Below, one piece after another: positions 1-9,501 of a stretch of 64,000 bases of DNA (position 1 is the first letter of the stretch; the number at the start of each line of letters is the position of its first letter). A program made the position numbers and the translations under genes. The stretch lies in NCBI GenBank assembly GCA_026119855.1, contig JAOWBW010001818.1, forward strand, positions 1 through 64,000, in the 5' to 3' direction. The notes under the pieces are model-generated. The model was not told the DNA's origin and searched no databases. It was given only the letters and a program-made list of their open reading frames with translations. This DNA is from Campanula takesimana. Its lineage: Eukaryota; Streptophyta; Magnoliopsida; Asterales; Campanulaceae.

Positions 1-1070
1 CATGGTTTACCAGACTCCACTCTCTCCGGTGTCTCAATCAACGCCATTGACAAAGAAGGGGGAAACGGATCATGGACCCCCACAATCACAAAGTCCTCCG
101 CATGATGAGAAAATAGGACTACTTCCCTAGTTTAGGCCTAGGGTATATCAACAAGGAATCCTACATCCCGTGCAAGTCCATTTGTCAAGAACACATTCGG
201 TTTGGGGTACGAGCCTTCCAAGGAAGACTTGAAACAAGAGCAAACAATCAAGAACAAAAGGCCCCGAGCTCGTTAAAGAAGGCCGTCGTTATGAGGTCCC
301 TAATCTAAGGCCTTACCGCAAGACGTTGAATGGTTATTTTTCCGCCCAAGGGGAAGATGTTCCATACATGATCTTTCCCGAGCCATGGTTAAGCAATAAG
401 GGTGTCAAAAAGCCCGGCCTCGAAATCTTCTCCCGATTGTGGATCCAAGAAATCTGAAAGGGAACCAACTCCCTGTCACCCCCCCCGCGTGAATGGTGGG
501 GAAGGAAGATGACTATAGAATCCGAGACAGAAATCACCGTGGGGGAAGAACTGACAGATTTAGCCTCCACGTTCGAAGAGCTTGCCATGATGAATGAATG
601 CCAAGTTAACGCCATCCATGACACTGTCATCATAAACGAGACTCTCAGTGAGATCCTGCCAAGCTCCGAGCCATCAACAATTGGTATTCAACGAAAGGGC
701 CGTGGTATCCGAGGAATTCTAAGTCCAAGAAATTGGTTGCATACCCCCTTGCCGCACAGCACAAAGGAAGAGCAGCATCACACTTACTTTCGAGTCCGAG
801 AGTGTCTTGCTAATACCCTCACCCAAGAGGATTTGGAGGCCATAGCCGAGCGTGTGTTTCCTTTCTTTGCTAATGAAAAATTTGATATTTCCTGAGTACC
901 CTGAGATTGCAAAACATCATAATGATGAATTAACTAATAATGAACCTAATGAACAAGTTATAACGATTCAAATTATGATGAAATAGACCACGAAAAAAAA
1001 CAAACATACTTAAATGAACTTGCTTCAACAAGTCCGTAGTCGTGGTGAGAATGGTCAAGGCTGACGAAGA
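1..1070 (+). pseudogene. Protease-to-RT linker of gag-pol (element 1), broken
   Basis: This is the region between aspartic protease and RT in the Tat/Ogre polyprotein, matching about 50441-51480 of element F. It contains a glycine-rich GLG motif segment (degraded here), then an acidic stretch with TEITVGEELTDLAS at about 525-570 and an EDLEAIAERVFPFFANEKFD segment near 830-890. No catalytic domain is recognisable. Insertions and deletions of one or a few bases split it into several frames. In the intact parent it would be part of one polyprotein; no splice sites are obvious. Confidence 0.7.
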
Positions 1071-2310
1071 ATTGCATGTTTGTTAATCTGGGTACCGAAA
1101 GAAGAGCCAAAAGAAACTAAGATTGGAAGCTTCTTCAAGGGGGACGACAGAGACAGATTGACTGCACTACTACGGAGTTCGTTGTGTTGTGTTCGCAATG
1201 GTCATACAAAGACATGCCGGGTTTGGATAGAAAGGTAGCAGAGCACATGGATTCCGATCAGAAAAGATGCCAGGCCAGTAAAACAGAAAGCTCAGAAAGA
1301 TACACCAGAATGGTCTCTAACAGGTCAAAGAAGAGATGAGAAGCTCCTCATTGTGGGTTTCATCAAGGTTATCGAGTATCCGACATGGTTATCCAACATT
1401 GTGAAAGTCAGGAAAGCAAACGGCAAGGTTCGAGTTTGTGTAGACTTCCGGGATTTAAACAAAGCTTCCTCAAAGGATGATTTTCCACTCCCTAATATCG
1501 ACATGCTGGTCGACTCCACTACTGCCTATGAGGTTCGCTCATTCGTGGATGGGTTCGTGGGTACAATCAGATTCTCATGGCCGAAGAAGATCACATAAGA
1601 CAGCCTTCACAACACCGTGGGGTACCTTTGCTACACAGTCATGCCATTTGGGTTAGAAACGCTGGGGCATCCTACCAAAGAGCCGTGACAGACTTGTTCC
1701 ACGATATGGATTCACAAAGAAATCGAGGTCTATGTGGACGACATGATCATTCACTCCAAAGGGACCGATGGCCAACATTTAATCTGATCTCCGCAAGTTC
1801 TTCGAAAGGCTTCGTCAACACAAGATGAGGCTCAACCCTGCAAAGTGCACGTTCGGGGTTATCTGAGGCAAAGTTCTTGGTTATATGGTCACTGAAAGGG
1901 GAATTGAAATAGACCCCTCCAAAATCAAGGCAATCATTGGCATGCCTCCTCCAAAGACGCAGAAAGAGATTAAAGGTTTCATGGGCAGACTACAATACAT
2001 CAGTCGGTTTGTGCACCAATTCACTTCCATGTGCGAGCCAATCTTCAAGCTACTCAAGAAGAATGTGGCCTCTAGAATGGACCGACGCGTGCCAAGAAGC
2101 CTTCGACCAAGTGAAGCATTACTTGACGTGCCCTCCTGTTCTAGTTCCGCCGCACAAGGAGAAACCTCTGTTGCGCTCTATCTCACTGTCAATGATGAAG
2201 CCCTAGGGGCTATGTTAGAACAAGAGCGACGAGAGTCCCAAAGGAGAACGCCATTTATTTTTCCAGTCGCCGATTCCAAGGAGGCGAAAAGAATTACTCT
2301 GTCTTAGAGA
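1071..2310 (+). pseudogene. Reverse transcriptase domain of element 1, frameshifted
   Basis: The RT copies element RNA into DNA. Recognisable segments are VRVCVDFRDLNKAS (about 1425-1465), the YVDD catalytic motif at about 1731-1742, and a thumb/connection part with KGFMGRLQYI near 1970-2005. These are spread over three frames (main pieces 1353-1598, 1577-1828 and 1885-2307), so the domain is not translatable as one chain. The copy at 51430-52620 keeps the same domain in a single frame, which shows that the breaks here are secondary. Confidence 0.85.
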
Positions 2311-3020
2311 AGTCATGCGCAGCATTTGGTTGGGTCACTCAAAAGCTCAAACACTATATGGAAGATTTTCCGATCAGCTAGTAGCAAAGGTGGACCCGCT
2401 CCGCTACATCTTCGAGAAGCCTTTCATGTCAACAAGAATAGCCAAATGGTACTTCATGCTCACCGGCTATGATATCACTTACGTCACACTAAAATCCGTC
2501 AGGGGGAAAGTGTTCAGTGACCAGCTTGCCGAATTCCCGTGTGACGAAGTGAAGGGGGGAAATGTACAGTTCCCCGACGAGCATTTAATTTGTACTGTAA
2601 CCGAGGAATTTAAGTGGCAACTTTTTTTTCGATGGCGCCGCCAATAAACACGGTTTTGGCATAGGGTATTGCTTGTCGATCCAAAAGACATCTACACTCC
2701 CATTGCCATCCGCCTGGAATTCGAAGCTACCAACAACATTGCCGAGTACGAGCATGTATATCAGCGGCTCGAAGCAGCTCTCGACAGAAACATCACAGAA
2801 CTAGAAGTTTCGGCGACTCTTTACTCCTTATCAATCAGCAATCGGGTAAATGGCGACCCAAGACCCGACTCTCTCCAACAGTATGGTCAGCACCTTGAAG
2901 AACTGGTTGAACAATTCCAAGAGATCACTTTCAACTACCTACCAAGGGATAAGAATCGCTTCGCCGATGCACTGGCCACTATAGCTTCATTAGTCGAAAT
3001 GCCCAAAGGAAAATGGTGAA
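2311..3020 (+). pseudogene. RNase H plus second (archaeal-type) RNase H of element 1, frameshifted
   Basis: The first part (2315-2640) is the classical RNase H/connection portion after RT, with a KLKHYME-like segment and WYFMLTGYDI. From about 2620 a second RNase H fold begins. An acidic DGAANKHGFGIG-type start is damaged near 2630-2660, IAEYE lies at about 2740, a degraded GDSLL strand follows, and a FADALATIASL end lies near 2955-2990. Tandem RNase H domains are known for plant Tat-lineage gypsy elements. Two or more indels break the reading frame. Confidence 0.75.
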
Positions 3021-4342
3021 GCCCTTCAAAATTGCTCGAAGGAACAGTCCGGCATATTGCATGAGTATCGAGATTAACGAGATGCAAACAAACTCTCCGT
3101 GGTACTCTCGATATCATGAACTTCCTCAAAGAAAAGGCACTTATCCCGAGAATAGCAATAAGAAGTCTCAAGCAGCTCTGCAAAGGATAGCCTCTCGGTA
3201 TGTACTGATTGGGGACCGAGTCTATAAAAGGCACCACGACGGGATCATCTCTTATGCGCCAATGAGGCCGAAGCTCAAGAGATAATGTGTGAAGTGCACG
3301 AAGGAGAATGTGGACCCCACATGAATGGGTTTATGCTAGTCAAGAAGATACTTCGCATTGGTTACTATTGGAACACTATGGAACGAGACTTATCGAGAAA
3401 GTCAAAAGGTGTGCCAAGTGCCAATTCCACGCTAATCTGCACACATGCCCCACCCTCACAACTTTACAACATGGTCACACCTTGGTCTTTCTCTTGTTGG
3501 GGGGTAGACATCATCGGTAAAGTTCATCCTTCTGGAAGCAATGGGCAGTCATTCGTCCTAGTGGCAGTCGACTACTTCACAAAGTGGGTCGAAGCACAAG
3601 CTTATCGAACCCTCAACGCCAAGAAAGTGGCCGAATTTGTAAAGATTAATATCATGTGCCGATACGGCGTGCCTCATGAAATCATTTCCGACAACGGCTC
3701 TTTCTTTGAGAAAGAAATGGACGCACTTTTGATAGAATACAAGATCACCAAGCACAAGTCATCTCCTTACCGTCCCCAAGCAAATGGCGCGGTCGAAGCA
3801 GCAAAATAAACCATCGAGACCATCGTCAAGAAACTGGCCTCACAGGAAGGGATTGGCCCTAGAAGCTACCATTAGCATTGTGGGGCTACCGCACATCAAT
3901 ACGGTCCGCAACAGGAGAAACTCCTTATGCATTAGTCTATGGTTCTGAAGCCGTACTCCCATCGAACTTGAAGTCCCATCTCTACGGTCCTCCTCGAGAA
4001 TCAAGTCAACGAGGTCAACTGGATGCAAAGTCGATACGAACAGCTAGCCTTACTCGACGAGAAAAGGTTAAGAGCACTCGAATGCACGAGGCGTATCAGC
4101 AAAGGATGGCAAGAGCTTTCAACAAAAAGGTGAAGCTTCGAAACATCAATGTGGGAGATTTGGTCTTAAGACAACATCCTCCTAATGCCATGAATCCCCT
4201 GGGGAAATGGGGACCCCGATGGATCGGTCCGTACGTGGTCAAAAAGATACTAAGCGGTGGTGCAGTCCAGCTCGTGGATTTAGATGGTGACCAGCTGCCA
4301 AAGGAGGTCACCCTCGACAAGCTCAAGTGGTTCTACGCTTAA
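3020..4342 (+). pseudogene. Integrase domain of element 1, frameshifted
   Basis: Integrase inserts the cDNA into the genome. The zinc-binding HHCC region spans about 3285-3440 (HMNGFMLVKK, GYYW, damaged CAKCQ). The catalytic core has an aspartate near AVDYFTKWVEA (3565-3600), SDNGS (3688-3702), then SPYRPQANGAVEAA (3763-3805) with the catalytic glutamate. A GDLVLR/GKWGPRWIGPYVV C-terminal segment runs to a TAA ending at 4342. A stop follows VEAAK at 3807, and a frameshift separates it from 3878-4342. The last part, 154 codons, is open and well preserved. Confidence 0.85.
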
Positions 4343-4392
4343 TAAACAAAGACCATAAAAAAAAAAAAAAATAATAAAAAAAAAATCGCTCA

Positions 4393-4422
4393 CTAGGTTG
4401 AAAACCCGCAATGGCGGCCTAG
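4393..4422 (+). other. Post-pol RNA hairpin, module a (element 1)
   Basis: CTAGGTTG (4393-4400) pairs with CGGCCTAG (4415-4422): eight continuous pairs in RNA, two of them G-U. The loop holds AAAA, then CCC and GCAA, then TGG. It lies about 50 nt after the pol stop in A-rich sequence. Related modules occur at 4459-4487, 20911-20938, 21582-21611 and 54812-54903. The G-U pairs would be A-C mismatches on the other strand, so the structure suits plus-strand RNA. Function unknown. Confidence 0.6.
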
Positions 4423-4458
4423 GCAAAAATTAGAGCATGTGCAAAAAAAAGAAGCCCG

Positions 4459-4487
4459 CTAGATTGAAAACCCGAAAGGCGGTCTAG
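4459..4487 (+). other. Post-pol RNA hairpin, module b (element 1)
   Basis: CTAGATTG (4459-4466) pairs with CGGTCTAG (4480-4487). Compared with module a, the fifth pair changes from G-C to A-T, a compensatory change. Inside are an AAAA bulge, CCC, a GAAA tetraloop of the GNRA class and GG. The spacer from module a is 36 nt. Confidence 0.6.
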
Positions 4488-4540
4488 GCAAAAAAACAGG
4501 GTGCACACAAAAAAAAAATGGTCTTTGTTTGTTTGAACTA

Positions 4541-4592
4541 CGAAGACCTGAACCTCCCAACTGGAGGAACGTAGGCAACCTTCGGGGCGGTC
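4541..4592 (+). other. Conserved 3' non-coding block
   Basis: The block contains CCTCC and GGAGG separated by CAACT, followed by AACGTAGGCAACCTTCGGGG. A close relative lies at 21079-21135 in element C and a weaker one near 24010 (TACGTAGGCAGCCTT). It sits between pol and the antisense ORF. The short inverted repeat suggests an RNA structure or processing signal, which is inference. Confidence 0.45.
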
Positions 4593-4783
4593 TAAAACAT
4601 ATCAAAAAATACCCAATTCACTTCAAATAACAAAATGCAATTTTATTCATTCAATGAACTATTCAAACTATTACAACGGATTTATTGAGCAACAAAAGAC
4701 ATCAAAATACTAAATCCTAAAACAAAGTGGTCTAATTGCAATCTCTTAGGGTACTATAGAAAAATCCAATTTTCTCTTAGCTT

Positions 4784-6154
4784 TCAAAGGACCACCCGAT
4801 CGTCTCTCAATCCTTTTCTTCTTGGGTAACGAAGGAGCACTAATACTACCAAAACCTTCTGTGTTGCAACACGTCTCCTAGCATAAAAGTCATCCAGAGG
4901 AGTACCGAAAGGGTCAGCGAGAATGTTACTCGAATCAGCAGCAGCCTCCCTATATCTCAAAGTGTTGCTAGGCTCAAAACCCTTTCCCAACAACTCGGCA
5001 CGATGCACATCAACCCAAGTGATGCCACGGTAAAGGGTGCCAAATAAATAATCCAAGTAGCTCTCGGGAAGGAAGACACTCCCCCGATGCAGAGGAGCAA
5101 AAGCCCAACGGTTGCGGTCATCTCCCCAAGCCAACTGAAGCACACTCGAGAAGTCAGGACCCATGTAAGCAACTGGACGAAGCATTCCGCCCCTCGGAAA
5201 AGGAATTGTCTGTTGGCGACCGAACTGCCGCAGAACCCGCTCTGGCTGGTAAAATGAAGAATCTCTCAAACCGGGTACAACCACGTGCTGAAAACCAAGA
5301 GTCCACTCCACAAAAGGACGAAGACCCCAAGAAGAAAGACACCACTCAATATCAACGGTCACCCGAGAGGCAAAGAATTTCTTCCAATCATCTTCAGATA
5401 AATCCCGGATCAACAACTTCCTCCTATGAACAGCAAAAGGAGACAAATCACCATCCGGAGAATAAATCCTGAAGTGTTCCCAGAGCCATATGGTCAAGAG
5501 CAAAGGGCTTCCCCGACACATCTTGCCCGTCCTATGTAACTCATCAAGGCCGTGCAACGTCTCCCCTACAATAAGAGGGATTACACTAAATTGATGCTCC
5601 TTAGCTTGCAAAATAATCTCAGCCAACTGCACGTCCACAGTCCCGAAGGGTGTAACAAACAGTACTCCGCTGAAGAGACAAACGGCCATGGCATTCCTTT
5701 TGAAAGATTGAACCACCGGGTCCTCCGAGTGTAAACTGAAGAACATCGGCAACTCAGTTATATCAATCACGGTACCGTGCAACATCTTCCTCACGTCCTC
5801 AACAGGGAGATTCAGTAACTCAACCCAAGAGTCGATGGCACCACGGTGATATTTAGGGACGGCAATCCGACCGGCCAAAGGCATGCCAAGTATGGCCCCG
5901 AAATCGTCAACAGTCGGCACCATTTCATTAGCCGAAAGGTTGAAGGTATGGCTGTCGTAATCCCAGAAGGCCGCGGCAGCTCTCAACAAATCCCAATCCG
6001 GCTTCAACGTCCGCAAGGTGAAAAGAATTCGGAACCCGAAGTCTTTAATGAAGGCCTTCTTGGGATGGGTCTTGAAAGAATACACAAAAGTGCCCAAGTC
6101 CTTTTCATACTCACTAACAACCTTGGCATCAAGGGCAAAAGAATTGGAAGCCAT
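4784..6154 (-). CDS. Antisense DUF7745 / plant-mobile-domain-like protein carried by the retrotransposon
   Basis: This is a 456-codon open frame from ATG at 6154 to 4784, opposite to pol. I recognise the DUF7745-type plant mobile domain fold family. Residues about 30-110 contain LKPDWDLLRAAAAFWD, MVPTVDDFGAILGMPL and AVPKYHR. Residues about 185-330 contain GETLHGLDEL, the LWEHF segment and FQHVVVPGLRDSSFYQPERVLRQFG. No catalytic motif is known for DUF7745. The last about 30 codons look shifted: the +1-displaced frame from about 4861 to a TAA at 4746 gives a lysine/arginine-rich tail, so a 1-nt indel near 4861 is likely. The upstream region (6155-6614) contains GC-palindrome boxes. A degraded homologue in the same relative position occurs in element D. 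The body is intact despite the broken pol, which may mean selection or recency. Confidence 0.75.
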   Translation of the reverse strand: MASNSFALDAKVVSEYEKDLGTFVYSFKTHPKKAFIKDFGFRILFTLRTLKPDWDLLRAAAAFWDYDSHTFNLSANEMVPTVDDFGAILGMPLAGRIAVPKYHRGAIDSWVELLNLPVEDVRKMLHGTVIDITELPMFFSLHSEDPVVQSFKRNAMAVCLFSGVLFVTPFGTVDVQLAEIILQAKEHQFSVIPLIVGETLHGLDELHRTGKMCRGSPLLLTIWLWEHFRIYSPDGDLSPFAVHRRKLLIRDLSEDDWKKFFASRVTVDIEWCLSSWGLRPFVEWTLGFQHVVVPGLRDSSFYQPERVLRQFGRQQTIPFPRGGMLRPVAYMGPDFSSVLQLAWGDDRNRWAFAPLHRGSVFLPESYLDYLFGTLYRGITWVDVHRAELLGKGFEPSNTLRYREAAADSSNILADPFGTPLDDFYARRRVATQKVLVVLVLLRYPRRKGLRDDRVVL

Positions 6155-6614
6155 GGAAAATGTGGATCACAAGCAAAGTTAAGCAATAATATGATGTTCA
6201 AAAATGGCAGAAAGGAGCTGTGAGAATCAAGTGGTCGAACAGAAGATGATATTATAGCTGTTGGGGCTTCTTTTGGCCAGAAAATGTCAAGCCCGGAATT
6301 TCGCCTCCCAGACGCGCGCGCCACCCGACAGCGGTCTCAAATGCGCATGCATCACAATCCCACAGAGGAAGGCGCGCGCCTCTCAGGTCTAGATCACCTC
6401 AGAAAAGGACCTTGTCAGAGATCTCCGGCCTAAACCAAGGCACAGCCCCTGTCCTCGGACACCCAGTTGGGCACACCTTCTTCCGGTCCGCCCTTAAGGC
6501 ATGTCAAAAATTGAAAGTAGGATAAAAACTCCCACTCAAAAGTAGGCCGTCCTCCCACGGATTCCGAACTCCCTAAGTTCTGTCACGGGTGCCACACCCC
6601 CCTTAAGAGTCAAT
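6155..6614 (-). promoter_or_regulatory. Upstream region of the antisense ORF with GC-palindrome boxes
   Basis: No ORF is convincing here. Boxes at about 6315-6325 (GCGCGCGC), 6350-6358 (GCGCATGC) and 6372-6380 (GCGCGCGC) repeat the pattern seen in LTRs and leaders of this family. The region ends at the copia target-site duplication TCAAT (6610-6614). It would hold the 5' untranslated region and promoter of the DUF7745 ORF if that is transcribed; no clear TATA box was identified. Confidence 0.35.
6610..6614. repeat. Target-site duplication TCAAT (left)
   Basis: TCAAT directly precedes the left LTR and is repeated directly after the right LTR at 15145-15149, as expected for a 5-bp staggered cut by integrase. 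Confidence 0.9.
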
Positions 6615-8106
6615 TGTTGGGTTTCGATCAAACATGCGCAGCGGAATTTAGCATTTAAAATTTTGAAACCCAAAGCCATGGATCCGTTCATATGATTAAA
6701 TCAAATACGACATAAGAATAAAGGAATAAACTAACCCTTGATGGCTATCAAATTCTCTTGGTCTTTGGTGGAAGTTTGAAGACTTGATCACGATCACAAA
6801 GCTTGAACACGAACTTTGAAGATGATGATTTTCACCCTCTAGCGGTATCCACACTTCGAACGAATATCAAAGGAGCTTCTTTGATCTTGGTTGCTAGACC
6901 AAATTGTGAAACACTTTCCACAATCAAAAGAACTATATGGAATTTATTTTGTGTATTATTTTGTTCTTCAACCAAGAATGTCTTAGAACAAAATAAACCC
7001 TCTCTCAAACTCTTTGAGACTCACAAAATCATTAGCTTAGAGTGCTGGCCGAATTTGGTCTTTTATACACAAGTATGACCTATTCCAAATAGGAAACTTG
7101 TGTCAAAATCCGTCCAAAATTCGTTTCCTAATCAAATTAGGAATCTGCCACCCGACAGTACTGTGCGGCCGCCCAGAATGCACTGTGCGGTCGCACAACT
7201 ATCTGAAACAAAACTGGTACAAAAATGGACTAAGTGTGCGGCCGTCCAGTCCATACTGTGCGGTCGCCCACTTTCCCATAATGTCCAGAATTTCCAAAAT
7301 TCCAATGTAGTCCTTTTAAAGATTCGTTCTATTGTGTGTGACCCTCTAGGATTATACTAAGTTGGCAATGGGTTCAAACATGAAACCATAAGATATGATT
7401 AGGTTCTAGCAAACCGTCATACCTACCCAAATAGTATAACTCGATACAAGTTCGCATTCCTCTTAGAATATGTCATAATCCTTTTGTCCACGATATCATT
7501 GAACACAAGTCATGGTCAAAGAGTCAACTTGTTTTGTTCAATACTTTCTCGATTCCGAATATGTTGATAATCCAAATGCTATTGATCCAATCAATCCATT
7601 TGAGTTCGGCCGAACATTTCATCAACATCATTCCTTCGAGGGGCCCAAGCTTGACATCTCTCCGTGGAGGGACAAATCCATTTAGCTTATTATTCTTCCC
7701 TACGTGAATCCGATTATGCCAATCATACCCTTTATAACTACTCGGTTAAAAGTAGTGTTTGAATATGTCAAACATAATGTTCATCAAGTGGAAGACTATA
7801 ATAACTTCATGTCTAAGGATTCAAATGACATAACTAATATGAGATATATGTATGACATAGACCATGACATAAATCTCATAGAGCGGGTCATGTCCAGTAC
7901 TTTGTTCCAAACAAGTACCCATAAATCTAACATGATCATCCCATGATCATTTAGCCTTTATACTAGTGCTTAACAAGTACTAGGGACGGAGATTATTATA
8001 AGTAAACATGAACAACAATAATAATCAAAACATCTCTTTATTGATATGAAATAAATGATAACAATTACAACATTTATTAAACGTGCCTAGGGCACCACTA
8101 CCAACA
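6615..8106 (-). repeat. Copia 3' LTR (left end)
   Basis: On the plus strand it runs from TGTTGGGTTTCG to CTACCAACA; read on the minus strand it begins TGTTGGTAGTGG and ends CCCAACA. It matches 13652-15144 at about 99 percent. Four GC boxes (GCGGCCGC at 7165-7172, GTGCGGTCGCAC at 7185-7196, and two more to 7267) alternate between GGCC and GGTC cores. Short open frames inside the LTR are repeated in both copies and are not genes. Confidence 0.95.
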
Positions 8107-8121
8107 ATCTCCCACTTGCCC
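8107..8121 (-). other. Copia polypurine tract
   Basis: On the minus strand GGGCAAGTGGGAGAT lies directly before the 3' LTR and overlaps the stop codon of the RNase H frame. Such a purine run primes plus-strand DNA synthesis. Confidence 0.75.
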
Positions 8122-8834
8122 TAGGCCCAATCTCCCATGTATCTAATACCCATGGACCTAACATGACCATCATGTTTAGCTTGTGGAAGTCCCTTTGTTA
8201 GCGGGTCCGCAACATTGTCATCAGTAGGTACTCTGCATATATTTATGTCTCCCCAATCAACGATCTCTCGAATGATATGAAAACGCCTAAGTATGTGTTT
8301 GGATTTCTGATGTGCTCTTGGTTCATTTGCTTGAGCAATAGCACCATTATTGTCGCAATAAAGGTCAATTGGATTAGCAATACTAGGAACCACTTCAAGT
8401 TCAGTTATGAACTTCTTAATCCAAACAGCTTCCTTTGCAGCATCCGATGCAGCAATATACTCAGCTTCTGTTGTAGAATCAGCGGTTGTACTTTGCTTGG
8501 AACTCTTCTAGCTTACAGCTCCACCATTTAACATAAACACAAAACCCGATTGCGATCGGCTATCATCTTTGTCAGTTTGGAAGCTTGCATCCGTGTAAGC
8601 ATTTACAACGAGATCATCTTCCATTCCTCCATAGACCAAAAACGAGTCTTTAGTTCTTCTTAAGTACTTAAGAATCGCTTTTACAGCTATCCAGTGATTT
8701 TCGCCAGGGTCGGATTGGTATCTACTTGTCATGCTCAAAGCATAAGACACATCCGGCCTAGTACAAATCATGGCATACATGATGGACCCAATTGCAGAAG
8801 CATATGGAACATCATTCAATTTTCTCACGCTCAT
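8121..8834 (-). pseudogene. Copia RT end and RNase H, with an in-frame TAG
   Basis: The frame opens at 8834 with PYASAIGSIMYAM and CTRPDVSYAL and continues through NGGAVS to a TAG at 8508-8510, where family members usually have tryptophan (TGG). The same frame then continues to 8121 with the RNase H features STTEAEY, DNNGAIAQA, KSKHI and DPLTKGLP. The C-to-T change on the plus strand fits deamination. The frame is offset by one from the upstream RT, so a single-base indel lies at about 8815-8840. Confidence 0.85.
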
Positions 8835-9501
8835 CGTTTGTCTTAGGACATTGAGTCTTTCTTAGAGAAACTCCATGTAACACGGGCAAGGTGCCTCTCT
8901 TAGAATTTTCCATACGGAATCTTCTAATGACCTTGTCAATGTATGTACTTTGGCTTAAACCAAGTAGCCTCTTTGATCTATCTCTATAGATCTTAATGCC
9001 AAGTATATATGCGGCTTCACCCATATCTTTCATTGCAAAACACTTTCCTATCCAAGTCTTCACAGACTGAAGTGTAGGAATGTCGTTTCCAATGAGCAAT
9101 ATGTCATCCACGTATAAAATAAGGAATAGCACTATGCTCCCACTAATCTTCTTGTATACACAAGGCTCATCTTCGGTCTTGATGAAACCAAACTCTTTGA
9201 CCGATTCATCAAAACGGAGATTCCAACTCCTTGAAGCTTGCTTCAATCCATAGATGGATCTTTGCAATTTGCATACCTTAGAATCTTGTTCAAAACCTTC
9301 TGGTTGTGTCATATACACATCCTCTTGGAGTTTTCCATTCAGGAAAGCGGTTTTGACGTCCATCTGCCATATTTCATAGTCATGATATGCGGCAATGGCA
9401 AGCAAAATTCTTATAGACTTGATCATTGCTATGGGTGAAAAGGTCTCATCATAGTCAATACCATGAACTTGCCTATAACCTTTCGCTACAAGCCTAGCTT
9501 T
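8812..9501 (-). pseudogene. Copia reverse transcriptase core, separated by a TAG from the upstream frame
   Basis: Directly after the TAG at 9502-9504 the same frame continues with KARLVAKGY, then QMDVKTAFLNG, YGLKQASRSW and the catalytic YVDDILLIG (about 9090-9120). It ends at 8812 after a frameshift. The RT fold is otherwise complete. Stop suppression or trans-complementation would be needed for function. Confidence 0.9.

Noticed and set aside
7163..7267. GCGGCCGC (NotI) sites suggesting vector or adaptor contamination
   Set aside because: They occur in both LTRs of an inserted element with matching flanks and in other families with different cores, so they are native.
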